DNA from: Chitinispirillales bacterium ANBcel5 | Lineage (GTDB): Bacteria > Fibrobacterota > Chitinivibrionia > Chitinivibrionales > Chitinispirillaceae | Length of the DNA: 64,000 nt | NCBI GenBank assembly: GCA_029688955.1 | Contig: JARUKZ010000004.1 | Span: forward strand, 109,818 to 173,817 | Reading direction: 5' to 3' | In this document: positions 46,830-56,387 of the stretch, piece after piece | Layout of the letters: each line of letters begins with the position of its first letter | How positions within the stretch are numbered: position 1 is the stretch's first letter | Notes under the pieces: generated by a model | Told to the model about the DNA's origin: nothing | The model's input: the letters and a program-made list of their open reading frames with translations, nothing else | The model's database searches: none | Translations under genes and position numbers: made by a program

Positions 46830-47835
46830 AGAATGTAATAGTCTGCTCGGGGGGTTATCTGCAGATTACCGTTTCTTTGCTCCGGTAAGAAGAGCAGGCC
46901 GTGGACGTTTATCAGACACTGATCTTATAACGTACGATCAGATCTCATCTGTTGAAGAGATTGTGTGGGATGAAAAGACTCTTCGTTCGGCAAAAGAGAT
47001 TATGTTTCCCATTACAGAAACACTGATGCGCTTTGATCAGAAAACCATTTCTCAGCCATCGGTTGTTGATAACAGGGGGATAGTTATATTCTGCCGCTCC
47101 TGTGATATACATGCCGTAAGCAGGCTCGATAAGATATTTCTGGATAATGGGACCAGTCCCGATCCCTACTATGAGCGGTTGCGTGAAAAGATCCATTTCG
47201 TGTTGATGGAATGTGCTGATCCGTTTAAAAGCTGTTTTTGTGTTTCGATGAAAACCAATATCCCGGAAAAGTTTATTGCCGCTGTGCGTGAAGTGGATGG
47301 AGGGCTTAAGGTGCTCTCTCAAAGACGTACTTTAGTAGACAAACTGTCTACTATCGGCTCTGAGTGTGAGTTTGAACTACACTACCCAAAGCAAAATGGA
47401 ACAGAAGTGTTTCCACCGCAAACGCTTGACATGCCTTCGGAGCTTTATGATCATGAGATGTGGGATGAATACTCGGGCCGCTGCATCGCCTGTGGACGCT
47501 GTAATACATCCTGTCCAACGTGCAGCTGTTTCTCTGTTCATGATGTTATGTATGATAAGGATTCCGGACAAGCTGGTGAGAGGCGAAGAGTGTGGGCCGG
47601 TTGCCACATAGATGGATTTACCGATATGGCCGGGGGTATGGAATTTAGAAAAAGTTCAGGAGCCCGTATGAGGTTTAAGACGTTTCATAAGATATATGAT
47701 TATCGAAAACGTTTTGGTGAGAACATGTGTGTAGGATGCGGGCGATGCGATGATATTTGCCCCGAATATATCTCCTTTTCAAATTGTATAAACAAAGTAT
47801 CAGAACAACCAGGTACACAGGGTGAAAGCTTATGA
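46807..47835 (+). CDS. asrA: Anaerobic sulfite reductase subunit A (ferredoxin-like)
   Basis: A 342-residue iron-sulfur protein. Two 4Fe-4S motifs are visible near the C-terminus: CIACGRCNTSCPTCSCF near 229-245 and CVGCGRCDDICPEY near 308-321. The N-terminal part matches the AsrA/HdrA-associated domain. It hands electrons from AsrB to the siroheme subunit AsrC. The start lies inside the FNT gene and the stop overlaps asrB (ATGA), so the genes are translationally coupled. Confidence 0.92.
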   Translation: MNRLLKNKECNSLLGGLSADYRFFAPVRRAGRGRLSDTDLITYDQISSVEEIVWDEKTLRSAKEIMFPITETLMRFDQKTISQPSVVDNRGIVIFCRSCDIHAVSRLDKIFLDNGTSPDPYYERLREKIHFVLMECADPFKSCFCVSMKTNIPEKFIAAVREVDGGLKVLSQRRTLVDKLSTIGSECEFELHYPKQNGTEVFPPQTLDMPSELYDHEMWDEYSGRCIACGRCNTSCPTCSCFSVHDVMYDKDSGQAGERRRVWAGCHIDGFTDMAGGMEFRKSSGARMRFKTFHKIYDYRKRFGENMCVGCGRCDDICPEYISFSNCINKVSEQPGTQGESL

Positions 47836-48623
47836 AAAATCCGTATTTACCTGAACCATGCCGAATAGTGGCCATAAAGGAAGAAACAGATATTGAATCA
47901 ACCTTTACACTTAAAAGTAGTATACGCCCGCAGCATGGTCAGTTTGTTGAAGTATCAAAACCGGGAGTAGGGGAGGCGCCTATTTCGGTGAGCGGATTTG
48001 GTGAGGGATTCATTGAACTTACTATACGCAAAGCCGGTCACCTTACAGGCAAAATCCTTGAAAGCCAAGCAGGGGAAACTCTCTTTGTGCGGGGACCTTA
48101 CGGTGTTTGCTTTCCCGCCGATCTGTTTGCTGGAAAAAATCTTATTGTTGCCTCAGGAGGGTGTGCGGTGGCACCCGTTCGAACTTTGATCAGATCGCGA
48201 CTGGCAGATCAGGAGCAGGTATCGCGCACCTCTCTTCTCTTTGGATTTAAAGACCCCCAATCTATACTTTTCAGAGATGAAATTGATGATTGGAAAGAAG
48301 CTGTGCCGGTTGTGGTAACTATTGATAAAGAGGCCTGTTCATGGACCGGAAAAACAGGGTTTATCACTGCCCACGTTCCTGATGTCGCAATCGCTGACCC
48401 TGCAACTTCGTATGCCGTTGTGGTGGGGCCTCCCGTAATGATGAAATATACCACACAGGAATTTATGAAACGCGGTTTATCCCCTGAAAACATCTACGTT
48501 TCTTTTGAAAGGCGAATGGCATGCGGGATTGGGAAGTGTGGACACTGCAAAATAGATGACAGCTACGTATGTGTTGATGGCCCGGTATATAGATATGATA
48601 AAGCACTACGTCTTTTAGACTGA
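47832..48623 (+). CDS. asrB: Anaerobic sulfite reductase subunit B (flavin/NADH)
   Basis: A 263-residue ferredoxin-NADP reductase-fold protein. An FAD region (about 10-95), an NAD region with LIVASGGCAVAPVRTLIR near 103-120, and a C-terminal Cys-rich cluster site (MACGIGKCGHCKIDDSYVC near 233-251) match AsrB and dihydroorotate dehydrogenase PyrK-like subunits. It oxidises NADH and feeds AsrA. The ATG overlaps the asrA stop. Confidence 0.92.
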   Translation: MKNPYLPEPCRIVAIKEETDIESTFTLKSSIRPQHGQFVEVSKPGVGEAPISVSGFGEGFIELTIRKAGHLTGKILESQAGETLFVRGPYGVCFPADLFAGKNLIVASGGCAVAPVRTLIRSRLADQEQVSRTSLLFGFKDPQSILFRDEIDDWKEAVPVVVTIDKEACSWTGKTGFITAHVPDVAIADPATSYAVVVGPPVMMKYTTQEFMKRGLSPENIYVSFERRMACGIGKCGHCKIDDSYVCVDGPVYRYDKALRLLD

Positions 48624-48640
48624 AATGAACTGGAGAGAGT

Positions 48641-49672
48641 ATGATCCGTGATATCAATCGTAAGAAAGTAACTAAGAATGCCTGGAGACTGACCAGCAGT
48701 CGCAACAAAACATGCCTGAGAATTCGTGTTCCCGGAGGGCATCTGGATGCACGGCACCTTGATCTTATGAAGCATATTGCTCAGCAATTTGGAAACGGCA
48801 CTGTGCATCTGACAACCAGGCAGGGGTTTGAGATTCCGGGGATTGATTTTAATGCAATGGCTCAGATAAATGAGCTTATATCTGAGTATATAAAGGAAAC
48901 AGAACAAAAAATCGGGGTACAAATTCCAACACCCCGCGAAGGGTACCCATCTGCGGGAACAAGAAACATCTCCGCCTGTATAGGAAACAGAGTCTGTCCG
49001 TTTGCAAATTATGACACAACCTCCATGGCTCTGGAGATAGAAAAAACGGTATATCCCAATGATTTTCATGTAAAATTAGCATTGACCGGATGCCCTAATG
49101 ATTGCATTAAGGCGCATATGCAGGATATCGGTATTATAGGTCAGGCACTGCCTGAATTGGAATCGCAAGCCTGTATCGGTTGTGAAGCGTGTGTCAAAAA
49201 CTGCAGAAAAAAGGTCACAAATGCACTTACGGTGGTTGATCATAAGGTTGAGAGGGATAATCGTCGCTGCATTGGCTGCGGCGAATGTGTATTGGTTTGT
49301 CCCACACAGGCCTGGAGCAGAAATCCGGTGAAATACTTTCGTTTGGTAATAATGGGGCGAACAGGGAAAAAGAATCCCCGCTTAGCAGCTCCCTTTGCCG
49401 AATGGTTAACTCAGGATGAAGTGATAGCGATCCTTAAAAACCTGTATCCCTACATTGATCGCCACATCGACAGGTCTCTTGTTAAGGAACATGTTGGTTA
49501 CATAGCCGACCGAACAGGGTATAAGGAGCTGCGAAACTGGCTGCTTAAGGGTATTAAGCTTAATCCCAGGGCACGTATTGCCAAAACTATGCAATGGTCG
49601 GGGTATGAGTATGGATATGATACCGACAGGTGGGATTGTTCTCAGACCATTGCTGAGAGTACTGGTGAGTGA
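48641..49672 (+). CDS. asrC: Anaerobic sulfite reductase subunit C (siroheme)
   Basis: A 343-residue catalytic subunit reducing sulfite to sulfide. The nitrite/sulfite reductase ferredoxin-like half (about 30-95, with HLTTRQGFEIPG) is followed by siroheme/4Fe-4S ligand cysteines in CIGNRVCPFA near 110-119 and TGCPNDC near 148-154. Two inserted 4Fe-4S clusters (ACIGCEACVKNCRK and CIGCGECVLVCPTQ, about 180-230) are typical of AsrC. GGAGAG precedes the ATG, 17 bases after asrB. Confidence 0.93.
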   Translation: MIRDINRKKVTKNAWRLTSSRNKTCLRIRVPGGHLDARHLDLMKHIAQQFGNGTVHLTTRQGFEIPGIDFNAMAQINELISEYIKETEQKIGVQIPTPREGYPSAGTRNISACIGNRVCPFANYDTTSMALEIEKTVYPNDFHVKLALTGCPNDCIKAHMQDIGIIGQALPELESQACIGCEACVKNCRKKVTNALTVVDHKVERDNRRCIGCGECVLVCPTQAWSRNPVKYFRLVIMGRTGKKNPRLAAPFAEWLTQDEVIAILKNLYPYIDRHIDRSLVKEHVGYIADRTGYKELRNWLLKGIKLNPRARIAKTMQWSGYEYGYDTDRWDCSQTIAESTGE

Positions 49673-49757
49673 TTCTGAATAGCTCATTTAAATTGTAAAT
49701 GCACCTAACCTTTGAGTGGTGACTTTTAGTTTTACCCGTTGTTAAAATTAATGCAGT

Positions 49758-51158
49758 GTGGTAGCCCAATATCGATCTAAACTTTGGCACCAAGGAGCGA
49801 TAAGCAAAACAGCAGCTCTGGAGCAGTTTTTGCTCAATGTCAAAGGTAGATCTCTCATAAAAAACCACCTAAGCATAGAACTCAACGGGTTAAAACGCCA
49901 AATGGCACTCAAAACTAAATTTGTGCACATCTTCAGGCACCGAAGCGCACAGCTATGGCTTGCACCTGTTTTTAGTGTTTTTCTTGCAGCCCTTCTGGCA
50001 GCTTTGATTATTTGGATCGATGTATATGCAGACTGGGGTGAAGAGCCGCCATTTCCGGTCTTTGTTGGGCAGGCCGATACCGCACGTGATCTGCTTTCGG
50101 TTATTGCTGCATCGGTGACCACTCTTTTAGCTCTCATCTTCACGATTATCACGGTCGCCATTCAGCTTGCAAGCAGTCAGTATTCTCCCCGAACACTGAA
50201 AACACTTCTGACTGATCGTCCCAGCCATTTCACCATCGGAATATTTGTGGGCACCTTTACCTATACCTTAATCGTGCTCCTTTCACTTCGTGCGGTTTCA
50301 ATAACTCCCCAGGATACTACTGTGGTTGCCGGACTCTCTATGACCGGCGCATTCGTTTTAGCTGTTTTGAGTCTTGGAACGTTTGCGATTTACAGTAACC
50401 ATATTCTCCATTCTGTGAGAATTACATCACTTATTTCCAGGGTAGCAACAATAACCCGGGACCATATAAACCGATACTACCCCCACGAGTATAACTATAC
50501 CGAATCTGCTGAAAAAACAACTAAGTGGAGGCCACCGGTGACTCCTGTGAAAACTGTTCATAGCCCTGCACCTGGAGTTTTCACCGATTTAAAAGAGGAT
50601 AGGCTCCTTGAGCTTGCGTCGGATGCTGACTGCACACTTGTGATAGTACCCCCTCTTGGGGCATATGTACCCGGGGGGGCACCTATTATCAGGGTGTATG
50701 GAGAAGGCGATCTGCCCGAAAATCTCCAACAGCATATAACCCTTGAAACAGAGCGATCCTTTTCCAGAGATATTTCCTACGGAATACGGCAGCTGGTAGA
50801 TATCGCAATACGGGCACTCTCAACGGGAATAAATGATCCCAGTACCGCAGTCGATGCAATCGATCATCTGCATGATCTGCTACGGATCATAGCCCGCAGA
50901 GAACTGCCGGGGGATGAGTATGTGGACTCTGAAGGAAAGGTAAGACTCATTGTAAGAACTATCGCATGGGAGGATACGGTTCGTTTGGCACTGGATGAGA
51001 TACGTTTGTATGGAAAAACTTCGCTTCATGTTGTACGTCGCCTTCAGGCAATGCTTGATGATCTTATCGAAGTTTGTCCCCAGCCACGACTCAGTGCTCT
51101 TATTCGACAACGGGATCTTTTGAACTCCTCTATTGCGCAGGAATTAAAGAGTGATTAA
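49758..51158 (+). CDS. DUF2254 membrane protein
   Basis: Up to 466 residues from a GTG at 49758; an ATG at 49905 would start closer to the first membrane helix and fits relatives better, though neither has a ribosome binding site. Four hydrophobic helices (about 65-90, 110-140, 160-185, 190-215 in the long frame) precede a soluble C-terminal region. SSQYSPRTL near 139-147 and STGINDPSTAVDAID near 355-369 are DUF2254 hallmarks. Function unknown. It follows asrC by 85 bases, but linkage to sulfite reduction is unproven. Confidence 0.8.
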   Translation: MVAQYRSKLWHQGAISKTAALEQFLLNVKGRSLIKNHLSIELNGLKRQMALKTKFVHIFRHRSAQLWLAPVFSVFLAALLAALIIWIDVYADWGEEPPFPVFVGQADTARDLLSVIAASVTTLLALIFTIITVAIQLASSQYSPRTLKTLLTDRPSHFTIGIFVGTFTYTLIVLLSLRAVSITPQDTTVVAGLSMTGAFVLAVLSLGTFAIYSNHILHSVRITSLISRVATITRDHINRYYPHEYNYTESAEKTTKWRPPVTPVKTVHSPAPGVFTDLKEDRLLELASDADCTLVIVPPLGAYVPGGAPIIRVYGEGDLPENLQQHITLETERSFSRDISYGIRQLVDIAIRALSTGINDPSTAVDAIDHLHDLLRIIARRELPGDEYVDSEGKVRLIVRTIAWEDTVRLALDEIRLYGKTSLHVVRRLQAMLDDLIEVCPQPRLSALIRQRDLLNSSIAQELKSD

Positions 51159-51353
51159 AGCTGCTCTACATCTCAACGCTTTTAAGTGTGTCCTCAGTGA
51201 GGGTGGCGAGGTTTTTGTTCTTGTTCCATGAAGAAAACATCCTGCCTTTTCAGCGCAGAAGTAACTCCCAGTTTGACGAGCTGAGTCGACGTCGAACGTC
51301 AGGGCTCTTTCTCCTTCAAGAAAGTGCGACACTTAAGCAAGTGTCAAAACTCT

Positions 51354-51720
51354 TGTCCAAAATAGGATAAAATAAACGAGGGTTTAGGGTAAACGCTCCG
51401 CAATTACCCTGAATAATGTCTTAATCTCAACTAATTGATCTCTTGACTTTCTAAACGCGAAGCGTTTACCTCTGCGCTCTTTGCGTTCTCTGCGTTTTAA
51501 AATCCCCTTTTTCAACCCTTCCGACCTTTGGGTCTGAATCAATAATCCTTTTCCAAAAGAGCGGGAGGCAGATGTAAATGTGGAGCAGATGGCATTAGTG
51601 TTCGCTTAATTTGGACAGCATATTAAATGAAAAGAGGGTCGTTTTTTGTAATGAAGTAAAAATGCTCATAATTGAATCAAAAATGAAGGTATTTTAACTG
51701 ATTAAGACCTATTTTGGACA
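51354..51720. mobile_element. Possible non-autonomous element (MITE-like) with 13-bp terminal inverted repeats
   Basis: TGTCCAAAATAGG at 51354-51366 is exactly inverted at 51708-51720. No coding frame lies inside. GTGTCAAAACTC just outside the left end and GTGTCAAACTC just outside the right form an imperfect direct repeat. The left end recurs at 39966. Inside lies an inverted version of the CACAGAG/AAAGAGCGC sequence seen near 40100. Confidence 0.5.
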
Positions 51721-51967
51721 GCAGTGAAGTGTCAAACTCAGGAGTTAGGTTTTCATCAGAAGCTAATGCCCAGTTCATCGAGTGGAGTCGATAGGCGGGA
51801 CGTCAGGGTTAGGTATAGTTCATTGAGCTGGAGCTTAAACGCAAAAAGCAACAGTTCTTTTTTTGGTACTAACACCCGGGGTTGCGCCATAAAGCTGCTA
51901 CCCCGGGCGGTTATAGCACTCCTTTGAGTGTCAATGGTTACGGCAGATTCTGTGTTTCGTTTCAGAA
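51721..51967. other. Intergenic region, no gene supported
   Basis: CAGTT...GAGTCGA...ACGTCAGGG near 51770-51808 recalls 51271-51303, suggesting another degenerate duplication on both sides of the element. A GC hairpin CCCGGGG...CCCCGGG lies near 51876-51906. The stretch 51159-51353 likewise holds no supported gene. Confidence 0.4.
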
Positions 51968-52606
51968 TCACTTATTTGACATACTTACTTCATTTTCAAC
52001 AGAAAGTTTAGCAGCGATTTCTGCTACATGCTTTCCCTGAAAACGTGCTGCGGCAAGTTCTGTTTCGCTGGGCATTCTCTCCCCGGATCCGCCGGTAATT
52101 GTGCCTGCGCCATAGGGTGAAGATCCCGATAGTTCACCGATACTCATCTGCTGTGAAAAAGTGTAGGGCAGCCCAACATAGATCATACCCAGATGAAGCA
52201 GGGTTGGTATGAAGGTGAGGATTGTAGACTCCTGACCACCATGTTGGGTAGCAGTGCTGGTGAAAACACTGGCAACTTTCCCTACCATTTTGTTTTCTGC
52301 CCAAAGTTGCCCTGTACTGTCCAGAAAGGAGCGCATTTGTGAGCACATATTTCCATACCTGGTAGGGGTACCGAACAAGATCGCGTCATAGTCGGCTAAC
52401 TCCGTTGGCTTAACTACAGGGTCTTGTCTGAAATGTTTCCGCGCTTCAAATGCTCCAAGTTTCTCCAAGAGCTCTTCAGGCAATGTTTCGGGTACCCGTT
52501 TTAAGTCAACTGTTGAATCGGGTACACTTTGTGCTCCCTGAGCAGCAGCTTGGGCCATCTTGAAGATGTGACCGTACATTGTGTAGTATGCTATTAGAAT
52601 TTTCAT
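51968..52606 (-). CDS. wrbA: NAD(P)H:quinone oxidoreductase, WrbA type
   Basis: About 212 residues from the ATG at 52606, preceded by AAGGAG; an upstream frame extends to 52645 without a ribosome binding site. The flavodoxin phosphate loop is YYTMYGHIFKMA near 7-18, and the WrbA hallmarks GTPTRYGNM near 77-85 and STATQHGGQE near 115-124 are intact. It reduces quinones by two electrons, protecting against oxidative stress. C-terminal residues extend a little past the usual end. Confidence 0.93.
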   Translation of the reverse strand: MKILIAYYTMYGHIFKMAQAAAQGAQSVPDSTVDLKRVPETLPEELLEKLGAFEARKHFRQDPVVKPTELADYDAILFGTPTRYGNMCSQMRSFLDSTGQLWAENKMVGKVASVFTSTATQHGGQESTILTFIPTLLHLGMIYVGLPYTFSQQMSIGELSGSSPYGAGTITGGSGERMPSETELAAARFQGKHVAEIAAKLSVENEVSMSNK

Positions 52607-52893
52607 AAGGCTCCTTCTTAAAACCGTCTTCAACTTACATCTCACGCTCTTTTCAGTGCAATGCCTGTGCCATAAAACTGTTTTGTTCCACAGGCCCTTT
52701 GGGGGTATCTTTTCTCCGCAGAGGAAAGTATAAAAAGTGTATTACTGAACACATCTGTTTAATGAACACGACAGGCAACCACAGTCACTGCTTAAGCCTA
52801 AAATCATTATATTCTTGCATTTAGGGCGTAAATATGGTACTAATCTTAAAGGAAATAATGTTTTTGCACTATATATGACAGGTAGGGGCAGTC

Positions 52894-53934
52894 TTGAAAG
52901 CTTCAATAAACGGATTAAATCGCTATGCGCTTCAATTTGCAGGCAAATTATGCGGCACCATTGAGGACATGACCGGTGTTCATTTCAAGGTAAAGAAAAG
53001 CACTTTAAAGGAAGCAGCCTTTTGTACCGGGAAAAATATGGTGGTGTTCATTCCGTTTGCTGGTACGATTCAGGGTAATTGTATAGTAGCATTGGATGAG
53101 AAGGTAGCGTTAAGACTTATCGGTTCAGCTGAAGATCCTGAGCAGAAGCCATGGGAGGTGCGCTCTGAGATAGCTGATGCGGTTAAAGAGATACTGAATA
53201 TAGCGTTGGGTCAGTTGATGGTGCAGCTTGAAATCGACTTCGGGGTGCTTAGTTACTCATCAGCCATTGTTGCTTTCGGGGAAGTTGTGTTTCCCAAAGT
53301 AGCTTCAAGTTCGTTACTCATAGAAGGTGACCCGGGAGATATAGAGTGTGGTTTTTCACTGGATATGGTAGACTTAAAAATTGCAAAGAAGCTAAAGATG
53401 GTTACCGAGGATTTGGAAAAAAAGAGTAAACAGGTCTATATTGATTCGCTTACATCTCTCAATAACAGACGTTACTTTGAGGAAACTTTAAAAGAAGAAG
53501 TCCTACGGTCAAGAGAGTCTGAACTTGACATGAGTGTGCTTTTTATCGATATCGATTTCTTTAAACAGATCAATGACAGTTACGGTCATCACATTGGTGA
53601 TTTGGTACTGAAAGCAGTTTCAAAGGTGGTCAAAGATACCCTGAGGGTAGAGGACATACCATGCCGTTATGGTGGAGATGAGATGGTGGTTATTTTACCC
53701 GAAACAAAGTTGTTAGAGGGAAAACAAGCTGCTGAAAGAATAAAAAAAGCCATGACAAAGCTAAAAATTGATGAGTGTATACAAACGGAAGAACATCGAG
53801 ATATAAAAATCACTCTCAGTATCGGTGTTACCCAATTAAAGACGGATGAATCGATTAAGGAATTTCTTAACAGAGCTGATTCGGCTCTTTATTGTGCTAA
53901 GGAAAATGGAAGAGATCAGGTGGTTGCAAAGTAG
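52894..53934 (+). CDS. CheX-like domain fused to GGDEF diguanylate cyclase
   Basis: A 346-residue protein from a TTG start (GTAGGGG upstream). Residues about 5-165 resemble the CheC/CheX phosphatase fold, with EIADAVKEILNIALGQLMVQ near 91-110 matching the family Glu-x-x-Asn active-site helix. Residues about 180-346 form a GGDEF domain beginning DSLTSLNNRRYFEE. The active site reads GGDEM (260-264) instead of GGDEF; catalysis is probably retained since the Asp-Glu pair is present. The fusion links chemotaxis-type phosphatase sensing with c-di-GMP synthesis. Confidence 0.82.
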   Translation: MKASINGLNRYALQFAGKLCGTIEDMTGVHFKVKKSTLKEAAFCTGKNMVVFIPFAGTIQGNCIVALDEKVALRLIGSAEDPEQKPWEVRSEIADAVKEILNIALGQLMVQLEIDFGVLSYSSAIVAFGEVVFPKVASSSLLIEGDPGDIECGFSLDMVDLKIAKKLKMVTEDLEKKSKQVYIDSLTSLNNRRYFEETLKEEVLRSRESELDMSVLFIDIDFFKQINDSYGHHIGDLVLKAVSKVVKDTLRVEDIPCRYGGDEMVVILPETKLLEGKQAAERIKKAMTKLKIDECIQTEEHRDIKITLSIGVTQLKTDESIKEFLNRADSALYCAKENGRDQVVAK

Positions 53935-53966
53935 GCGGGACATGTAGTTGTATCTAACTGGTAGAG

Positions 53967-56204
53967 CTAAATTGTTTTTGCTTTTTTACTTCTTTTTCTG
54001 TTATATAGCCTTTCATCCGCCAGTGACATTTTTTCAAAGAAACTAAGCTTCGGTTGATCGGAATGGATGACATGACCGATGCTAAAGTCCATTTTCCATT
54101 GATTTCCTGAATTGATATTGTATTTCTCAATATTCTCAAATAATCTATTTTCGATTACTTGAGCCGAATCTGAGCGGGTATTGGGTGTACACACCGTAAA
54201 CTCATCTCCTCCAAGGCGGGCAATTATGTCGGTATCCCGAATAGTGGATTTAAGGATTTTGGCGAAATCACGTATGGCTTTGTCTCCTTCAGAGTGTCCC
54301 CATGTATCGTTTATAGCCTTTAGCCCATCCATATCTGCGTAAAAGAGTATGTAATCGGTACCGTTTCTTAAGCTCATTTCATGGTACTTTTCTCCCAGGA
54401 GTAAAAAGCCCCGTCTGTTATAAAGCCCGGTGAGGGAGTCGTGAGTTGACATCTCTTCCAGCTTTAGATTACTTTTTCTAAGTTGTTCGAGCACACTGTT
54501 GAGCTCTTTTGTTTTCTGCTCTCTTTCATTAAAAATCAGTATGCTTCTATAGGCTGTAGAGATCTGAATGCCAAGGTTTGTGTACACCTGTTCATCTTCT
54601 ATCGATGCTTCCATCAGGATATAGCCAAACTGTGCTTCACGAAAACTGGCAGCCATCATGATAAAAGCCATGGGTTCATCGGGTAAGCTGATGTTTTCAG
54701 GTATTAATTTTCTGGTATGAAAAAGAGTTTTCTCCGGAAGAGTGATCTCTTCACCACGACAATAACCACAGAAAAAGGTTGAAGTTTTCGGTATATCCCA
54801 CGTTTCATCTTTTTTGTGATTGAAGGGGCGTGGATACATAGACATAAAAAAACTTTTTATTCCAAGTCTTGGGATCTGATCACTTATCTCCTGTTTTAAA
54901 TCCTTTTTGACAAAAACGCTAAGAATACGTTGAACAGCTTTTGCTTGTACATATGACTCAGTACTGTTTTTGGCTAAAGTTAGCCCAAGAAACAGTTCCC
55001 GTATTTCAGCGATTCGGCATTGCATAATAGTAAGAAAGTTTTCATCGACTTTGTTATATTTGTCGAGTATGTAACGAAGGTTAAAGAGTAAATCATCCCA
55101 AAAATTGATATCTTCATGGCGAGAAACAGTTAAATACAGAAGATCTATAAACTCTGCTTCCTTAGTAACCCGAACAGATTGTTCATCAAGATTAACTGTT
55201 TTAAATTGTTCAAGCCATGTAGACACCCGGTTCTTTAATTCTATATCTTTAAACTTTATTTGGGGCTCTAATTGATCGGTTACTTTTTTGCCTGAGCATT
55301 TGAGATTCCACCGTGAGCAGGCTGTAGACCAGCGATAAACAACTCTTGTGGGCAGAACCGTTTTTTTTGCAACGCTTTTCCCATTAATGATCTGTTCAAG
55401 AAGTTCAACAGCTTTGTAGGCGACCTGTTCAAGAGGTTGCTCTATTGAGGTTAAAGGGGGAAAAGAGTATCGGGCAGGCGCTATGTTGTCAAATCCAGTT
55501 ACAGCGATATCATTTGGTATGGTTATGTTCCTCTTTTTAAGCTCTTCATATACACCAAAGGCAGCGTAATCATTTGAACAGACGATTACCTCTGGCCAGG
55601 GGAGTCCCGACTCTTCCATCTGTCGCACTGCTTTTACGCCACCCGTTTTCCAGAAATCACCGGGTAAAATTGCTCTGGGGTCAACCTCAAGACCAACATC
55701 TTTCATCCCCTGAAGAAATCCTTCCAGCCTAATCTGTGCTTCGGTATTGTTTTTGGGGCCACCAACAAAAGCAAAATTGCGCTTACCGTGTTCATGAAAC
55801 AGATGGCTTACAAGTTCTCTGATACCGGAGCTGTTATCAACCAGTATTCCCGGATGTCCTTCAACCGGTTCGTTTACGGTAACCAAAGGGGTTTTCTTGT
55901 AATGCTGTAAAATATTGCTTAGTTCTGATTTTTTCGAATAATTATATATAATGCTTGGCAGGAGTATTAATCCGTCTACGCATTCCTCTGAGAGCATGTA
56001 ATACATGATGTTACTCTGATATTCGTACTTATAACTCATATCGGTGTTCATTGAGCCGCAAATCATAATAAGCAGGTTTATATCCCTTTCAAGGGTTGCC
56101 TTCTTGACCGACTTGGAGAGAAATGAGTCGTAGTAGGTGTTGAGGTTTCCAGCTAAAATGGCGATAGTTTTTCTGTTTGATTTATCGCATAAAAGCTTTT
56201 TCAT
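53967..56204 (-). CDS. LacI-type ligand-sensing domain fused to GGDEF, no DNA-binding domain
   Basis: A 745-residue protein. Residues about 12-300 form a periplasmic-binding-protein-like sensor of the LacI/GalR effector type (ECVDGLILLPS, IAVTGFDNIAPARYSFPPLTSIEQPLEQV), but the N-terminal helix-turn-helix is absent and there is no signal peptide, so sensing should be cytoplasmic. A middle region (about 320-560) has no clear family. A coiled coil near 560-585 leads into a GGDEF domain (DSLTGLYNRRGF) with intact GGDEF at 665-669. It converges with the CheX-GGDEF gene, with 32 bases between stops. Confidence 0.85.
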   Translation of the reverse strand: MKKLLCDKSNRKTIAILAGNLNTYYDSFLSKSVKKATLERDINLLIMICGSMNTDMSYKYEYQSNIMYYMLSEECVDGLILLPSIIYNYSKKSELSNILQHYKKTPLVTVNEPVEGHPGILVDNSSGIRELVSHLFHEHGKRNFAFVGGPKNNTEAQIRLEGFLQGMKDVGLEVDPRAILPGDFWKTGGVKAVRQMEESGLPWPEVIVCSNDYAAFGVYEELKKRNITIPNDIAVTGFDNIAPARYSFPPLTSIEQPLEQVAYKAVELLEQIINGKSVAKKTVLPTRVVYRWSTACSRWNLKCSGKKVTDQLEPQIKFKDIELKNRVSTWLEQFKTVNLDEQSVRVTKEAEFIDLLYLTVSRHEDINFWDDLLFNLRYILDKYNKVDENFLTIMQCRIAEIRELFLGLTLAKNSTESYVQAKAVQRILSVFVKKDLKQEISDQIPRLGIKSFFMSMYPRPFNHKKDETWDIPKTSTFFCGYCRGEEITLPEKTLFHTRKLIPENISLPDEPMAFIMMAASFREAQFGYILMEASIEDEQVYTNLGIQISTAYRSILIFNEREQKTKELNSVLEQLRKSNLKLEEMSTHDSLTGLYNRRGFLLLGEKYHEMSLRNGTDYILFYADMDGLKAINDTWGHSEGDKAIRDFAKILKSTIRDTDIIARLGGDEFTVCTPNTRSDSAQVIENRLFENIEKYNINSGNQWKMDFSIGHVIHSDQPKLSFFEKMSLADERLYNRKRSKKAKTI

Positions 56205-56357
56205 CTATTATGTGCTCTTGGTTTAGTATAAATAATAGTGTTTTTATGTTTTATGAGTATAGAGTACTTATAGGTGTTTTTCAAGCAAAATGTGGCAAAG
56301 ATAGTCGCTCATCACTACTCGTTTGATAGCATAAACAAAATTCTTATGGAAAAAACA

Positions 56358-56387
56358 TTGACTATGACCCGAGTTGGAACGTATATA
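56358..56387 (+). promoter_or_regulatory. Sigma-70-type promoter of csoR-copA
   Basis: TTGACT (56358-56363), 18-base spacer, TATATA (56382-56387), about 70 bases before csoR. Confidence 0.6.

Noticed and set aside
47377..47607. Minus-strand frame inside asrA, like many similar shadows in strong genes
   Set aside because: Opposite strand of a clearly identified gene.
49748..50161. 137-residue minus-strand frame opposite the DUF2254 gene
   Set aside because: The plus strand carries recognisable DUF2254 motifs; the minus frame has none.
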